Positions 52,601 to 61,527 of a stretch of DNA of 64,000 bases are shown in pieces. Numbering within the stretch: the first letter of the stretch is position 1; each line of letters opens with the position of its first letter. The DNA is taken from positions 19,260 to 83,259 of the forward strand of contig NZ_WHOA01000182.1 in assembly GCF_013141715.1 (NCBI RefSeq). The letters are read 5' to 3'. The notes under the pieces were generated by a model, which searched no databases, had not been told where the DNA came from, and worked only from the letters and a program-made list of their open reading frames with translations. Position numbers and translations under genes: made by a program. Source of the stretch: Paenibacillus phytorum (GTDB taxonomy: Bacteria > Bacillota > Bacilli > Paenibacillales > NBRC-103111).

Positions 52601-53785
52601 ATGAAAGAAGCAGTCATTGTATCGATAACGCGCACGGCAGTCGGTCGCGCGAAGAAAGGCAGTTTCGCTCAAACCAGAGCAGAGGATCTGGGTAAAGCCG
52701 TATTGGAAGAGGCTATACGGCGCGCTCATGGACTCGACAAAGGAGATGTCGAGGACATCATCATCGGGTGCGCGATGCCCGAAGGCGAGCAAGGGCTGAA
52801 CTTTGCCCGCACGATGTCGTTGTATGCGGGCTTCCCGGTGACCGTGCCGGCGATCACGGTCAATCGTTTTTGCTCCTCTGGGCTGCAAGCCATCGCTTAT
52901 GCGGCGGAGCGCATTATGCTTGGCCACGCGGAGGTGATCATCGCCGGAGGCGTTGAGAGCATGAGCCACGTCCCGATGACGGGCTTCAAGCTCTCGCCGC
53001 ATCCAGGGCTGGTTGAGAGCATGCCCGAGGTGTACATGGGCATGGGCCACACAGCCGAAGAAGTCGCGCAGCGCTTCGTCATCTCTCGCGAAGCGCAGGA
53101 TGGCTTCGCAACGCGGAGCCATCAGAAGGCGGCTGCAGCGATAGCAGCCGGCAAGTTCGTAGACGAGATCGTGAAGGTAGAGACGAGCGTGAAGGGCGTT
53201 GACGAACGCGGCAAAGCGTTCGAGCGGAAGTTCGAGTTTGCCATGGATGAGGGCGTTCGCCCCGATACATCCGTGGAAGGGCTTGCCAAGCTGAAGCCTG
53301 CGTTCAGCTTGGGCGGTTCTGTGACGGCGGGCAACGCGTCACAGACGTCGGACGGCGCAGCGGCGGCCGTGCTGATGAGCCGCGAGCGCGCGGAAGCGCT
53401 CGGGCTGAAGCCGCTGGCGACATTTAAGGCCTTCGCGCTGTCTGGCGTGGAGCCGGAAATTATGGGAGTCGGGCCTGTGAAGGCGATTCCGAAAGCTTTG
53501 CAGATGGCAGGCATCACGCAAGACCAAGTGAATCTGTTTGAAATCAACGAAGCATTCGCTTCGCAATGTGTCCATATTATTCGCGAGCTAGGCTTGAATG
53601 AAGATTTGGTGAATGTAAACGGTGGCGCCATCGCCCTCGGACATCCGCTCGGGTGCACGGGCGCGAAGCTGACAACGAGCTTAATTCATGAGCTGCAGCG
53701 TCGTGGCGGCGGCTATGGTGTAGTGTCCATGTGTATCGGCGGCGGGATGGGAGCTGCCGGAGTATTTGAAGTGCATCCCGCGTGA
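52601..53785 (+). CDS. fadA: Acetyl-CoA C-acyltransferase (3-ketoacyl-CoA thiolase) FadA
   Basis: About 394 residues. Acyl-accepting cysteine in NRFCSSGLQAIAYAAERI, the histidine in NVNGGAIALGHPLGCTGAKL and the second cysteine in SMCIGGGMGAAGVFEV are present. It cleaves 3-ketoacyl-CoA to acetyl-CoA and a shortened acyl-CoA. The frame starts at 52571, but GAGGTG fits ATG 52601. The central part (about 52700-53480) is much richer in G+C at third positions than either end of the gene or its neighbours, suggesting a mosaic origin. Confidence 0.95.
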   Translation: MKEAVIVSITRTAVGRAKKGSFAQTRAEDLGKAVLEEAIRRAHGLDKGDVEDIIIGCAMPEGEQGLNFARTMSLYAGFPVTVPAITVNRFCSSGLQAIAYAAERIMLGHAEVIIAGGVESMSHVPMTGFKLSPHPGLVESMPEVYMGMGHTAEEVAQRFVISREAQDGFATRSHQKAAAAIAAGKFVDEIVKVETSVKGVDERGKAFERKFEFAMDEGVRPDTSVEGLAKLKPAFSLGGSVTAGNASQTSDGAAAAVLMSRERAEALGLKPLATFKAFALSGVEPEIMGVGPVKAIPKALQMAGITQDQVNLFEINEAFASQCVHIIRELGLNEDLVNVNGGAIALGHPLGCTGAKLTTSLIHELQRRGGGYGVVSMCIGGGMGAAGVFEVHPA

Positions 53786-53849
53786 TTGAGAGTGGGAAAT
53801 GATTCACACAGTTGATCATATGTATAGGAAAATGTAACTCCATTCCTTT

Positions 53850-54041
53850 AATTAACTGGAAAAACTACCTGTAATTAGCGTGTTGCCTCCATAATTATGA
53901 AATTAACTGGAATTATTCCTGGTAATATCAGACAATTTCTCGAAAACCGCAAAAACAGCTTGTTTTTGCGGTAGTTTTTCCAGCTAAAATCTGTTTTATG
54001 ATGGATAGTGTATGTTTAGCGCCGGTATTTCCAGTTAAATG
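53850..54041. repeat. AACTGGAA-type intergenic repeats with a strong terminator hairpin
   Basis: AATTAACTGGAA-like copies lie at 53850-53862 and 53901-53912, and inverted TTCCAGTTAAAT at 54029-54040. Between them ACCGCAAAAACA (53946-53957) and TGTTTTTGCGGT (53961-53972) form a perfect 12-pair stem, followed by AGTTTTT; this is a terminator for fadN-fadA. The gap 53786-54166 has no supported ORF. Confidence 0.7.
53946..53979 (+). terminator. Rho-independent terminator after fadA
   Basis: A perfect 12-pair stem with a 3-base loop, followed by AGTTTTT. It makes fadE the start of a new transcription unit. Confidence 0.8.
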
Positions 54042-54166
54042 CGGAGCCTTCTACTTAGGACTCCTTTTATCTGAAATGTCACCAACTTCGGTGATATCTG
54101 TTAATAAAGGCTCTCGTGAATCCTAATATTTACCCTTGTACAATTAATTTAGAGGAGAGATGAACC

Positions 54167-55939
54167 ATGGCGGAGAAAGTCGTAGGCGGTAGTTTTGTTA
54201 TTTCGGATACGGATTTTCATGATATTGTGACACCGGAGGATTTTACCGAAGAGCATCGCATGATTGCGGAAACAACGCGTGATTTCGTATCTGGGGAAGT
54301 CATGCCGAATGATGAGCATTTGGAAAAGCTCGATTATGATTTAACCGTAAAGCTGATGCGCAGCGCGGGTGATCTCGGATTACTCGGCTCTGATGTACCT
54401 GAGATTTATGGCGGACTAGGTTTGGATAAAGTAAGTTCCACTGTGATTAGTGAAAATCTCGCCCGTGCTTCATCCTTTGCTTTGTCCATTGGGGCGCATG
54501 TCGGGATTGGCACGCTGCCGATTGTATTTTTTGGTACCACGGAACAGAAGAAGAAGTATTTGCCCGACCTTGCGACAGGCGCGAAAATCGCGGCTTACTG
54601 TTTAACGGAACCAACATCCGGCTCGGATGCTTTGGGGGCGAAAACGACAGCTCGTTTGTCTGAAGATGGAAAGTATTACCTAATAAACGGATCCAAATTG
54701 TATATCACCAATGCCGGATTTGCTGATATTTTCATTGTATATGCCAAAATCAATGGAACTGATTTCACGGCCTTTATCGTGGAGAAAGGTGATCCTGGCT
54801 TTACGATGGGACCGGAAGAGAAGAAGATGGGGATCAAAGGTTCGTCGACGCGTCCGCTTTATTTTGAAGATGTCCGTGTGCCGGTAGAGAACTTATTGGG
54901 TGAAATCGGTAAGGGGCATCTGATTGCTTTTAACATTCTGAATATTGGCCGTTACAAATTGGCTACCGGTTGTCTGGGTGCTTCCAAGGAGACGATTGAA
55001 TTAGCTTCGAAATATGCGAATACTCGCCAACAGTTTAATACGCCTATTTCACGTTTTCCTTTGATTGGTAAAAAGTTGGCGGAAATGAATATTCAAACGT
55101 ATATTTTGGAGAGCATGGTGTATAGAACGACTGGTTTGTTCGATACCATTCTCAAAGACATTGATCATACGAGCCCTGATGCCGGTAAACATTCATCGAA
55201 AGGGATTTCTGAATACGCGCTGGAATGCTCCATTAATAAGGTGTTCGCGTCTGAAGTTTTGGATTTTGTAGCGGATGAGGGCTTGCAAATTCATGGCGGT
55301 TACGGTTTTATCCAAGAGTACAAAGTGGAGCGTATTTATCGGGATTCGCGCATTAACCGAATTTTTGAAGGGACGAATGAAATCAATCGCCTGCTCATTC
55401 CAGGTACATTAGTGAAGAAAGCAATGAAGGGCGAACTGCCTTTGCTGCAAAAAGCACAAGCTCTGCAAGCTGAACTGCTCTCTATTGTTCCAGGGCAAAC
55501 GTTTGAAGGCACATTAGCCGAAGAGGTGCATCTGGTTTCGATGGCGAAGAAGGTATTCCTTATGGTCGGTGGGCTTGCGGTACAGAAGTATGGCATGGCC
55601 CTTGAAAAAAATCAGGAAGTTTTAAGTAATTTAGCAGACATTATGATCCAAATTTTCGCTGCTGAAAGCGGTCTTCTTCGTACGCAAAAGCTGATTGAAA
55701 AAGCAGGGGAAGAGAAGGCAAAGAATGCGATCCAAATCACGACGGTTTTTGTTCATGAAGCCTTTGACAAAATTGAGGCATATGCGAAGGAAGCGCTCAG
55801 TACGATGGAAGAAGGAGATGTTCTTCGGACTCAATTGTCTATTTTGAAAAAGTTGTCCAGACGCAGCAGTGTGAATACGGTAGGTCTGAAGCGCGACATC
55901 GCCGCACGTGTTATTCAGGGTGAGAAATTCATCGTATAG
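54167..55939 (+). CDS. fadE: Acyl-CoA dehydrogenase FadE
   Basis: 590 residues. Acyl-CoA dehydrogenase signatures: AAYCLTEPTSGSDA and the FAD segment LYITNAGFADIF. QIHGGYGFIQEYKVERIYRDSRINRIFEGTNEINRLLIPG covers the catalytic-region/FAD-binding helix, preceded by INKVFASEVLDFVADEGL. A C-terminal extension of about 180 residues is typical of the FadE/AcdA-like long type. It performs the first oxidation of beta-oxidation and reduces EtfAB. GAGGAGAG is well placed before the ATG. The acyl-CoA ligase follows after 36 bases. Confidence 0.95.
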   Translation: MAEKVVGGSFVISDTDFHDIVTPEDFTEEHRMIAETTRDFVSGEVMPNDEHLEKLDYDLTVKLMRSAGDLGLLGSDVPEIYGGLGLDKVSSTVISENLARASSFALSIGAHVGIGTLPIVFFGTTEQKKKYLPDLATGAKIAAYCLTEPTSGSDALGAKTTARLSEDGKYYLINGSKLYITNAGFADIFIVYAKINGTDFTAFIVEKGDPGFTMGPEEKKMGIKGSSTRPLYFEDVRVPVENLLGEIGKGHLIAFNILNIGRYKLATGCLGASKETIELASKYANTRQQFNTPISRFPLIGKKLAEMNIQTYILESMVYRTTGLFDTILKDIDHTSPDAGKHSSKGISEYALECSINKVFASEVLDFVADEGLQIHGGYGFIQEYKVERIYRDSRINRIFEGTNEINRLLIPGTLVKKAMKGELPLLQKAQALQAELLSIVPGQTFEGTLAEEVHLVSMAKKVFLMVGGLAVQKYGMALEKNQEVLSNLADIMIQIFAAESGLLRTQKLIEKAGEEKAKNAIQITTVFVHEAFDKIEAYAKEALSTMEEGDVLRTQLSILKKLSRRSSVNTVGLKRDIAARVIQGEKFIV

Positions 55940-55975
55940 TCATCGATGTCAAGAACCTGAAGGGGATGGTTTTGT

Positions 55976-57646
55976 ATGAATGAGGCAAAGCCTTGGCTGC
56001 GCCATTATCCGTCTGAAGTGGCGTCGACTTACGAGTACCCGAAGCATAATCTTGCACGTTTGTTGGTAGATTCCGCGCATAAGTTTCCGGACCGACCGGC
56101 CTTGTATTTCTTAGGGAAAACGCTGCGTTATCGGGAGGTATTGGAAGCGTCCTATCGTTTTGCCAATGCATTAAAAGAGCTAGGCGTTAGCCCGGGGGAT
56201 CGGGTGTCGATTATGCTGCCGAATTGTCCTTCGGCCATCATTGCCTACTTCGGGACCCTGATGATGGGCGGGATCGTCGTCATGACGAATCCGCTCTACG
56301 TGGAGCGAGAGCTGGTTCACCAGCTCTCGGATTCCGGAGCAACCGTCATTGTAACGTTGGATTTGCTGTTTGATCGTGTGCAAAAAGCGAAAGGGAAAAC
56401 ACCGATTCAACATGTTATTGTGACTTCAATTAAGGACTATTTGCCCTTTCCTAAAAACGTCTTATATCCGATTAAAATGAAAAAAGATGGTGCAAACCTT
56501 GCTGTCACTTACGGGGATGGTGTCTATTCTTATAAATATCTGCTCCGAGCAGCTTCTCGCGCCCCGATTTGTGTAGATGTGGAGGCAGACGAGGATATTG
56601 CCCTTCTTCAATACACGGGAGGGACGACGGGGGTATCCAAAGGTGTCATGCTGACGCACACTAATTTGATTGCTAATACGTACCAAACAAGTCATTGGTG
56701 CTATCGTATTCGGTTAGGTGAAGAAAGATTCTTGGGGGCTATCCCTTGCTTCCATGTCTTTGGCTTGACTGTCTTGCTGAATCAATCCATGTATAGGGCG
56801 GGGATGCTAATCCTCATTCCAAAGTTTGATATCAACCTGATTTTAGACACGATTCATAAGCTGAAGCCAACGATTTTCCCAGGTGCGCCAACCATGTACA
56901 TTGCCTTAATCAATCATAAGCGCGTGAAGGAAGTGGATATTTCCTCTATTAATGTTTGTGTAAGCGGTTCAGCGCCTCTCCCGTTAGAGGTACAAGAGCG
57001 CTTCGAGGCTTTGACAGGCGGTAGATTAATCGAAGGCTATGGGTTAACTGAAGCATCCCCTGTTACGCATGCGAATCCTATTTGGGGTTTTCGGAAAATA
57101 GGCTCCATTGGTATCCCTTTTCCAGATACAGTTACCAAAGTTGTTGATTCGGATTCAGGTCAAGAGCTGCCGATTGGGGAAATTGGCGAAATGATCATTA
57201 AAGGACCTCAAGTGATGAAAGGGTATTGGCTGCGCGAGCACGAAACGGCTATGACCATCAGAAATGGTTGGTTATATACGGGCGACATGGGGCGTATGGA
57301 CGAGGATGGGTTCTTCTCGATTGTTGATCGCAAGAAAGATTTAATCATAGCCGGAGGCTACAATATTTATCCGCGTGACATTGAGGAGGTTCTCTTCGAG
57401 CACCCGGCCATTCTGGAGGCTGCTGTTGCAGGCGTACCGGATGAATATCGGGGAGAAACGGTGAAAGCATTTGTAGTGCTGAGACCGGGAATGACGCTAA
57501 CGGAAAAGGAACTAGAATTGTGGTGCCGTGAGCGTTTGGCTGCCTACAAAGTGCCTCGGAAAGTCGAATTCCGCCAGTCTCTGCCGAAGACGATGATTGG
57601 AAAGGTGCTGCGCAGGCAATTACTAGAGGAAGAGAAGACGGTTTGA
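55976..57646 (+). CDS. lcfA: Long-chain acyl-CoA ligase (LcfA/FadD type)
   Basis: 556 residues, adenylate-forming enzyme. The phosphate-binding loop YTGGTTGVSKGVML, GYGLTEASPVTH, the YTGDMG segment and the hinge VDRKKDLIIAGGYNIYPRDIEEVL are complete. The C-terminal catalytic lysine lies in LPKTMIGKVLRRQLL. It activates fatty acids to acyl-CoA, which would both feed FadE and release FadR. In B. subtilis lcfA is in the fadR operon; here it lies about 9 kb away behind fadE and is co-transcribed with it. GAAGGGG precedes the ATG. Confidence 0.93.
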   Translation: MNEAKPWLRHYPSEVASTYEYPKHNLARLLVDSAHKFPDRPALYFLGKTLRYREVLEASYRFANALKELGVSPGDRVSIMLPNCPSAIIAYFGTLMMGGIVVMTNPLYVERELVHQLSDSGATVIVTLDLLFDRVQKAKGKTPIQHVIVTSIKDYLPFPKNVLYPIKMKKDGANLAVTYGDGVYSYKYLLRAASRAPICVDVEADEDIALLQYTGGTTGVSKGVMLTHTNLIANTYQTSHWCYRIRLGEERFLGAIPCFHVFGLTVLLNQSMYRAGMLILIPKFDINLILDTIHKLKPTIFPGAPTMYIALINHKRVKEVDISSINVCVSGSAPLPLEVQERFEALTGGRLIEGYGLTEASPVTHANPIWGFRKIGSIGIPFPDTVTKVVDSDSGQELPIGEIGEMIIKGPQVMKGYWLREHETAMTIRNGWLYTGDMGRMDEDGFFSIVDRKKDLIIAGGYNIYPRDIEEVLFEHPAILEAAVAGVPDEYRGETVKAFVVLRPGMTLTEKELELWCRERLAAYKVPRKVEFRQSLPKTMIGKVLRRQLLEEEKTV

Positions 57647-57707
57647 TAGCCTCTTCCTGTTTAACAATTAGGGGGAAGCCCTTTACAAGAAGAGTGGAGG
57701 GAATCCT

Positions 57708-58124
57708 ATGGATGATGCTAACGAACGAATAAATAAGAGACTGCAGCAATTAGCAGCATCAGCGGAGCCTACGTTTTGGGGCTTTCTAGGCTGTGAATTT
57801 GTGAGTATGCAGGACAACATCATCACGATTGCTTTGGAAGCAAAAACGCATCACTTGAACCCGATAGGGATCGTGCATGGCGGTGTACTATCTTCCTTAC
57901 TGGACAATGCGATGGGGATTGTTGTGATGATGGCCAGACCGGAGGATAAGGTTGTTACGACGAATTTAAATGTTCATTTCGTAGCTCCGCTTTATGAGGG
58001 CCGCTTGTTGGTGACGGCTGAGCTGGTTCATCAATCCCGTAAAATGATAACTACGCAAGGTCGTGTTGTTGACCGTGAAGGTAATTTGGGTACGATGGGA
58101 ACGGGAACGTTTCGAGTGATTTGA
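57708..58124 (+). CDS. PaaI-type hotdog-fold thioesterase
   Basis: 138 residues, one hotdog domain. The active-site segment NPIGIVHGGVLSSLLDNAMGIVV (HGG plus Asp of the helix) and TTNLNVHFVAPLYEGRLLVTAEL are typical. It hydrolyses an acyl-CoA thioester, and could recycle CoA or clear dead-end intermediates of beta-oxidation. GGAGGGAA precedes the ATG, 61 bases after the ligase gene, so the fadE-ligase-thioesterase unit is probable. Confidence 0.9.
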   Translation: MDDANERINKRLQQLAASAEPTFWGFLGCEFVSMQDNIITIALEAKTHHLNPIGIVHGGVLSSLLDNAMGIVVMMARPEDKVVTTNLNVHFVAPLYEGRLLVTAELVHQSRKMITTQGRVVDREGNLGTMGTGTFRVI

Positions 58125-58286
58125 GGGTTTATTCATTAAATTGGGGGGCATGTGCTAAGCATGTCTCTCTTTGTTGTGAGCGTTAGATTCCGCCTTTTAT
58201 GTTATATAATCTTACATAAAAATAGGTGTAAGTCATAAAACGTTCATAAAATTCACTTTAATGTCATTTAAGTTAACATAGATCCA

Positions 58287-58316
58287 TTGACTGAAATGGC
58301 AATGTCATCCTATAAT
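58287..58316 (+). promoter_or_regulatory. Sigma-A promoter of the PucR-type regulator gene
   Basis: TTGACT at 58287-58292, an 18-base spacer and TATAAT at 58311-58316, 30 bases before the ATG. The rest of the gap after the thioesterase gene is AT-rich and shows no ORF. Confidence 0.8.
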
Positions 58317-58345
58317 CATTTAAAAGGCACTAAGGGGGAAGCACA

Positions 58346-59944
58346 ATGCATCTTACCATTCGTGAGGCATTATCCATATATCCTTTAACGGAAGCGAAGC
58401 TAGTAGCAGGCAAGCAAGGTGATTCCCGCATCGTCAAATCAGTCAATGTGATGGACGCTCCTGATATCGCGGATTGGACGAAATCAGGTGAGATGCTCTT
58501 CACCACTGCTTTCGCGATGAAGGATAGTCCGCAAGAAACGGTTAATTTACTTCGTAAATTAAATGATCGTGGAGCTGCAGGGTTAGGGATCAAGCTGGGG
58601 CGTTTTTGGTCGGAGCTGCCGCAGATTGTTGCAGATGAAGCAGATCGGCTGCATTTTCCGATTATCGAGATGCCCTTTCAATTTACGTTCTCTGATCAAA
58701 TGAATGCACTGTTTAACGCAGAATATCGCCGCAATACGCAGCTGCTGCAATCTGTTCTTGAGAAACAGAAGAAGCTGATGCAATTCGGATTGAAACAGGA
58801 TAATATGCTTTCCATGTTCCAATTAATAAGTGATATTCTTGGTTATCCTATGGCGGTAGTGGGGGCTAGAGGACAAATTTTATATAACACAAGCGCATGG
58901 AGTCCCGATCAACTATCCCAGAATTGGCCGTGGAAACGGAAATCAGGATGGGTATACGCAGGTAAAGAGCGCGCTTATCGTGTAGGGCTGCATCAGCAAG
59001 ACGATGAGCCTCTTGGACATTTGTTGATTATACCGGATGCGGTTCTGCTCGCAAACGTGGAGGAAGGCTTATTCCAGCAAGCAGCAGATATCCTGACCTT
59101 CCATATGTGTTATACATTCCGCTCGCATGTTGAAGCATCCGCTCAACGCGATTTACAAAACAATCTCTTGCGCTACTTAGAAAAAGGAACATCTCTAGAG
59201 GAGTTCATTGAACAAGCGGAAGCTAGAGGTTTATCGATCTTTACCGGAGCTTATCAATGTGTGATTAGCAAAAATAAGCCGGAAAAACTGGTGGAGGAGC
59301 AGCCCCAAGGAATGCTTAAAAACCTAAAACAATATATGGAATCGCATCCGAAATCAAGCAGTTTGACCGGGCACCATTTTGTGTTCAAGGATATGATGTT
59401 CTCGGTCTATTCAACGAATCAAGTAGACGGTTTTCCAGAGGAAGAACTGTCACAGCTTCTGACCAAATATGCAGGCGATTCAGGATGTATCGAAGAAGCC
59501 GGTGAAATGGCTTTCTATACAAGCTCTATGAAATTAAAGCCAACAGCATTAAGGGAAGCCTATATGGAATGTTTGGAGACGCAGCGTATGGCGTCCAAGC
59601 TTGGACTGCCGGATCGTGTGCTTCATTATGAAACCATCGAATTCGCGCATCTCTTCCAAAACGTGTCTTCCACTATGATGGAAGATTACTGTGCCAAAAT
59701 TCTACGCCCTTTACTCGAAAAAGATGCCGAGTACTCACAAGAAATGATTCGCACTTTAGAGGTGTTCATTCGTAATGATGGTCAAGTAAGCGAGGCGGCA
59801 AAGCAATTATTTATTCATAGGAATACCGTAACTTACCGCTTGGAGAAGATTAGCGATCTCTTACAGGTTGATTTCAAAAAAGTAAACGATCTATTAAAAT
59901 TAAAGGCTGTCTTCTTGTTCCGCCAATTTTTACACGTTAGATAG
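58346..59944 (+). CDS. PucR-family transcriptional regulator
   Basis: 532 residues. An N-terminal PucR domain (LTIREALSIYPLTEAKLVAGKQG, TSGEMLFTTAFAMKD-like segment, GAAGLGIKLGRFWSELPQIV) is followed by a central GGDEF-like fold region. The C-terminal HTH_30 reads VFIRNDGQVSEAAKQLFIHRNTVTYRLEKISDLL. The family activates purine, amino-acid or fatty-acid-related genes; the ligand is unknown. The position after the fad cluster suggests a link with it, but it has its own promoter. GGGGGAAG precedes the ATG. Confidence 0.9.
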   Translation: MHLTIREALSIYPLTEAKLVAGKQGDSRIVKSVNVMDAPDIADWTKSGEMLFTTAFAMKDSPQETVNLLRKLNDRGAAGLGIKLGRFWSELPQIVADEADRLHFPIIEMPFQFTFSDQMNALFNAEYRRNTQLLQSVLEKQKKLMQFGLKQDNMLSMFQLISDILGYPMAVVGARGQILYNTSAWSPDQLSQNWPWKRKSGWVYAGKERAYRVGLHQQDDEPLGHLLIIPDAVLLANVEEGLFQQAADILTFHMCYTFRSHVEASAQRDLQNNLLRYLEKGTSLEEFIEQAEARGLSIFTGAYQCVISKNKPEKLVEEQPQGMLKNLKQYMESHPKSSSLTGHHFVFKDMMFSVYSTNQVDGFPEEELSQLLTKYAGDSGCIEEAGEMAFYTSSMKLKPTALREAYMECLETQRMASKLGLPDRVLHYETIEFAHLFQNVSSTMMEDYCAKILRPLLEKDAEYSQEMIRTLEVFIRNDGQVSEAAKQLFIHRNTVTYRLEKISDLLQVDFKKVNDLLKLKAVFLFRQFLHVR

Positions 59945-59951
59945 TAAATAT

Positions 59952-59990
59952 AAAACCCTGAGACGCTTTTGGCGCTCAGGGTTTTCGCTT
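59952..59990 (+). terminator. Bidirectional terminator, overlapping the 3' end of the phosphoesterase gene
   Basis: AAAACCCTGAGaCGC at 59953 onwards pairs with GCGCTCAGGGTTTT (to 59985) around a TTTTG loop, giving T-rich sides on both strands. The stop codon of the convergent minus-strand gene (59976-59978) lies within the stem. Confidence 0.85.
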
Positions 59991-60845
59991 TTCCAAAGTA
60001 ATTACGGTGATCTCCGGCCTGCACATCAGACGAAAGGGGAGTGTCGTTGTTCCAATGCCGCGATTGGTGTAAACAAGCATTTTAGAATTTGGCACTTCAC
60101 TAAGCCCTATGACATAATTTCTACCGCGCGGTGGCGTGATGACAGCTCCGACTCCCGGTAACCGTATCTGACCGCCATGTGTATGGCCGGATAATTGCAA
60201 ATCGATGGCGTTTTCAGTTACCTTATCCGCGAAATCAGGGCAATGAGATAGCAGCAAGGTAAATATTTGGGCATTTGCTCCGCGCAAGGTTTTCGTTATA
60301 TCCGGTTTACCCGTCAGCATATCTTCCACGCCTGCGATCTGAATGGTTTGTCCTTTATAAGTGATCGTCTGAAAAGCGTTAACGAGAGATTGGAAGCCTC
60401 CGTTATGTAGGATCGGGAGCGTGTAGTTATACCCAATCCACTTATCATGATTGCCAAGTACTGCCCATTTTCCCAAAGGTGCTTCTAGGCTGCCCAGTAA
60501 TTGACTGGTTAAATCTGGATCTTCACTAATATCTGCGTCAAATAAATCGCCGGTAAAAGTAAGTAGATCCGCTTTTTCTTTCTGAATGAGTTTCACGACA
60601 CGTTCTAAGTCCTGAAGATCAAAGTGATGACCAATATGGATATCACTGAATTGTAAGAGTTTAATACCATGGAAGGCATTGGGGAGTCGCTCAAAAGGGA
60701 GAGTTATTCTCGTAATCTCGACCCATTTGGGTTCCAAGAAACTAGCATAACTGCCAAGTAAACCTCCGGAAGCGATGAAAGAGCCTGCAAGCACAGTACC
60801 TTTCTTGAGAAAAGAGCGTCTTGAGATCGGGGGTGGTGATTGCAT
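59976..60845 (-). CDS. Tat-exported metallophosphoesterase (YkuE-like)
   Basis: 289 residues. The N-terminus SRRSFLKKGTVLAGSFIASGG is a twin-arginine signal followed by a hydrophobic stretch. The calcineurin-like domain has FSDIHIGHHF, FTGDLFDADI, VLGNHDKW and LSGHTHGGQIRLPG, giving the full di-metal ligand set. It resembles B. subtilis YkuE, a Tat substrate bound to the cell wall. The closing VYTNRGIGTTTLPFRLMCRPEITVITLE is a family signature. The substrate is unknown. AGGAGG lies five bases before the ATG. Divergent from ytxJ. Confidence 0.92.
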   Translation of the reverse strand: MQSPPPISRRSFLKKGTVLAGSFIASGGLLGSYASFLEPKWVEITRITLPFERLPNAFHGIKLLQFSDIHIGHHFDLQDLERVVKLIQKEKADLLTFTGDLFDADISEDPDLTSQLLGSLEAPLGKWAVLGNHDKWIGYNYTLPILHNGGFQSLVNAFQTITYKGQTIQIAGVEDMLTGKPDITKTLRGANAQIFTLLLSHCPDFADKVTENAIDLQLSGHTHGGQIRLPGVGAVITPPRGRNYVIGLSEVPNSKMLVYTNRGIGTTTLPFRLMCRPEITVITLEKRKP

Positions 60846-60924
60846 ATGTTCCTCCTGTTCTTCCCTAGGAATATTTACAATTTCATTATACCAGTAAGAT
60901 AGATGGGGTTGCGAGTTGTGTGAT

Positions 60925-60953
60925 TTGCATATGATTGTAGCTTACTTTATAAT
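60925..60953 (+). promoter_or_regulatory. Sigma-A promoter of ytxJ
   Basis: TTGCAT at 60925-60930, a 17-base spacer, TATAAT at 60948-60953, 34 bases before the ytxJ ATG. Confidence 0.75.
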
Positions 60954-60986
60954 CATTATTAATTAGATAGGAAGGGAGATGTTGAT

Positions 60987-61328
60987 ATGTCAGCATGGAA
61001 AGAATTAACTACAGTAGAAGAGTGGCAGGAAGTATTGAATCGCTCCTCCGAGAAACCGGCTGTCGTTCTTAAGCACAGCACAACATGTCCGGTAAGTTCA
61101 AGCGCGCTTGATGAATATGAGGAATACCTATCCGGTAAACCAAATGCGGATGTGGATTATTTCTTAGTGAAAGTTATCGAATCACGTCCGGTGTCGAATC
61201 AAATTGCGGAGGATTTAGGAATCAAACACGCGTCCCCGCAAATCCTTTATTTTAAAGATAAAGAATCCATCTGGAATACATCTCACTGGTCCGTTACAAA
61301 CAAACATATCACAGCTGTTTTAGATTAA
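60987..61328 (+). CDS. ytxJ: Bacillithiol-system monothiol protein YtxJ
   Basis: 113 residues, thioredoxin-like fold. The active-site segment KHSTTCPVSSSALDEYEEY carries one cysteine (CPVS, no second Cys), as in YtxJ, a monothiol protein linked to bacillithiol redox balance. It continues with KVIESRPVSNQIAEDLGIKHASPQILYFKD, whose cis-Pro-type SP is conserved. GGGAG precedes the ATG and a terminator follows, so it is monocistronic. Its presence supports a bacillithiol-producing Firmicute host. Confidence 0.9.
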   Translation: MSAWKELTTVEEWQEVLNRSSEKPAVVLKHSTTCPVSSSALDEYEEYLSGKPNADVDYFLVKVIESRPVSNQIAEDLGIKHASPQILYFKDKESIWNTSHWSVTNKHITAVLD

Positions 61329-61350
61329 TCCTATAACCTAACGCAAATAG

Positions 61351-61398
61351 AAACCCTTGGTTACTGCCTATATTCATTTAGGTGATCTAAGGGTTTTT
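61351..61398 (+). terminator. Terminator after ytxJ
   Basis: AAACCCTT at 61351-61358 pairs with AAGGGTTT at 61389-61396, followed by TT. The loop is long, but secondary pairing shortens it. Confidence 0.65.
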
Positions 61399-61454
61399 AT
61401 ACGTTTTATATGTTGTATATATTTTACAAATAATTGAACAAAGTTTAAAAAAGA

Positions 61455-61483
61455 TTGGCAAGCCCTTCTTCCTCCTATATACT
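61455..61483 (+). promoter_or_regulatory. Sigma-A promoter of the EamA permease gene
   Basis: TTGGCA at 61455-61460, a 17-base spacer and TATACT at 61478-61483, 45 bases before the ATG. Confidence 0.75.
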
Positions 61484-61527
61484 TATTTGGCAACTGTAAG
61501 ATATAACATCTCAAGGAGTTTCACATC

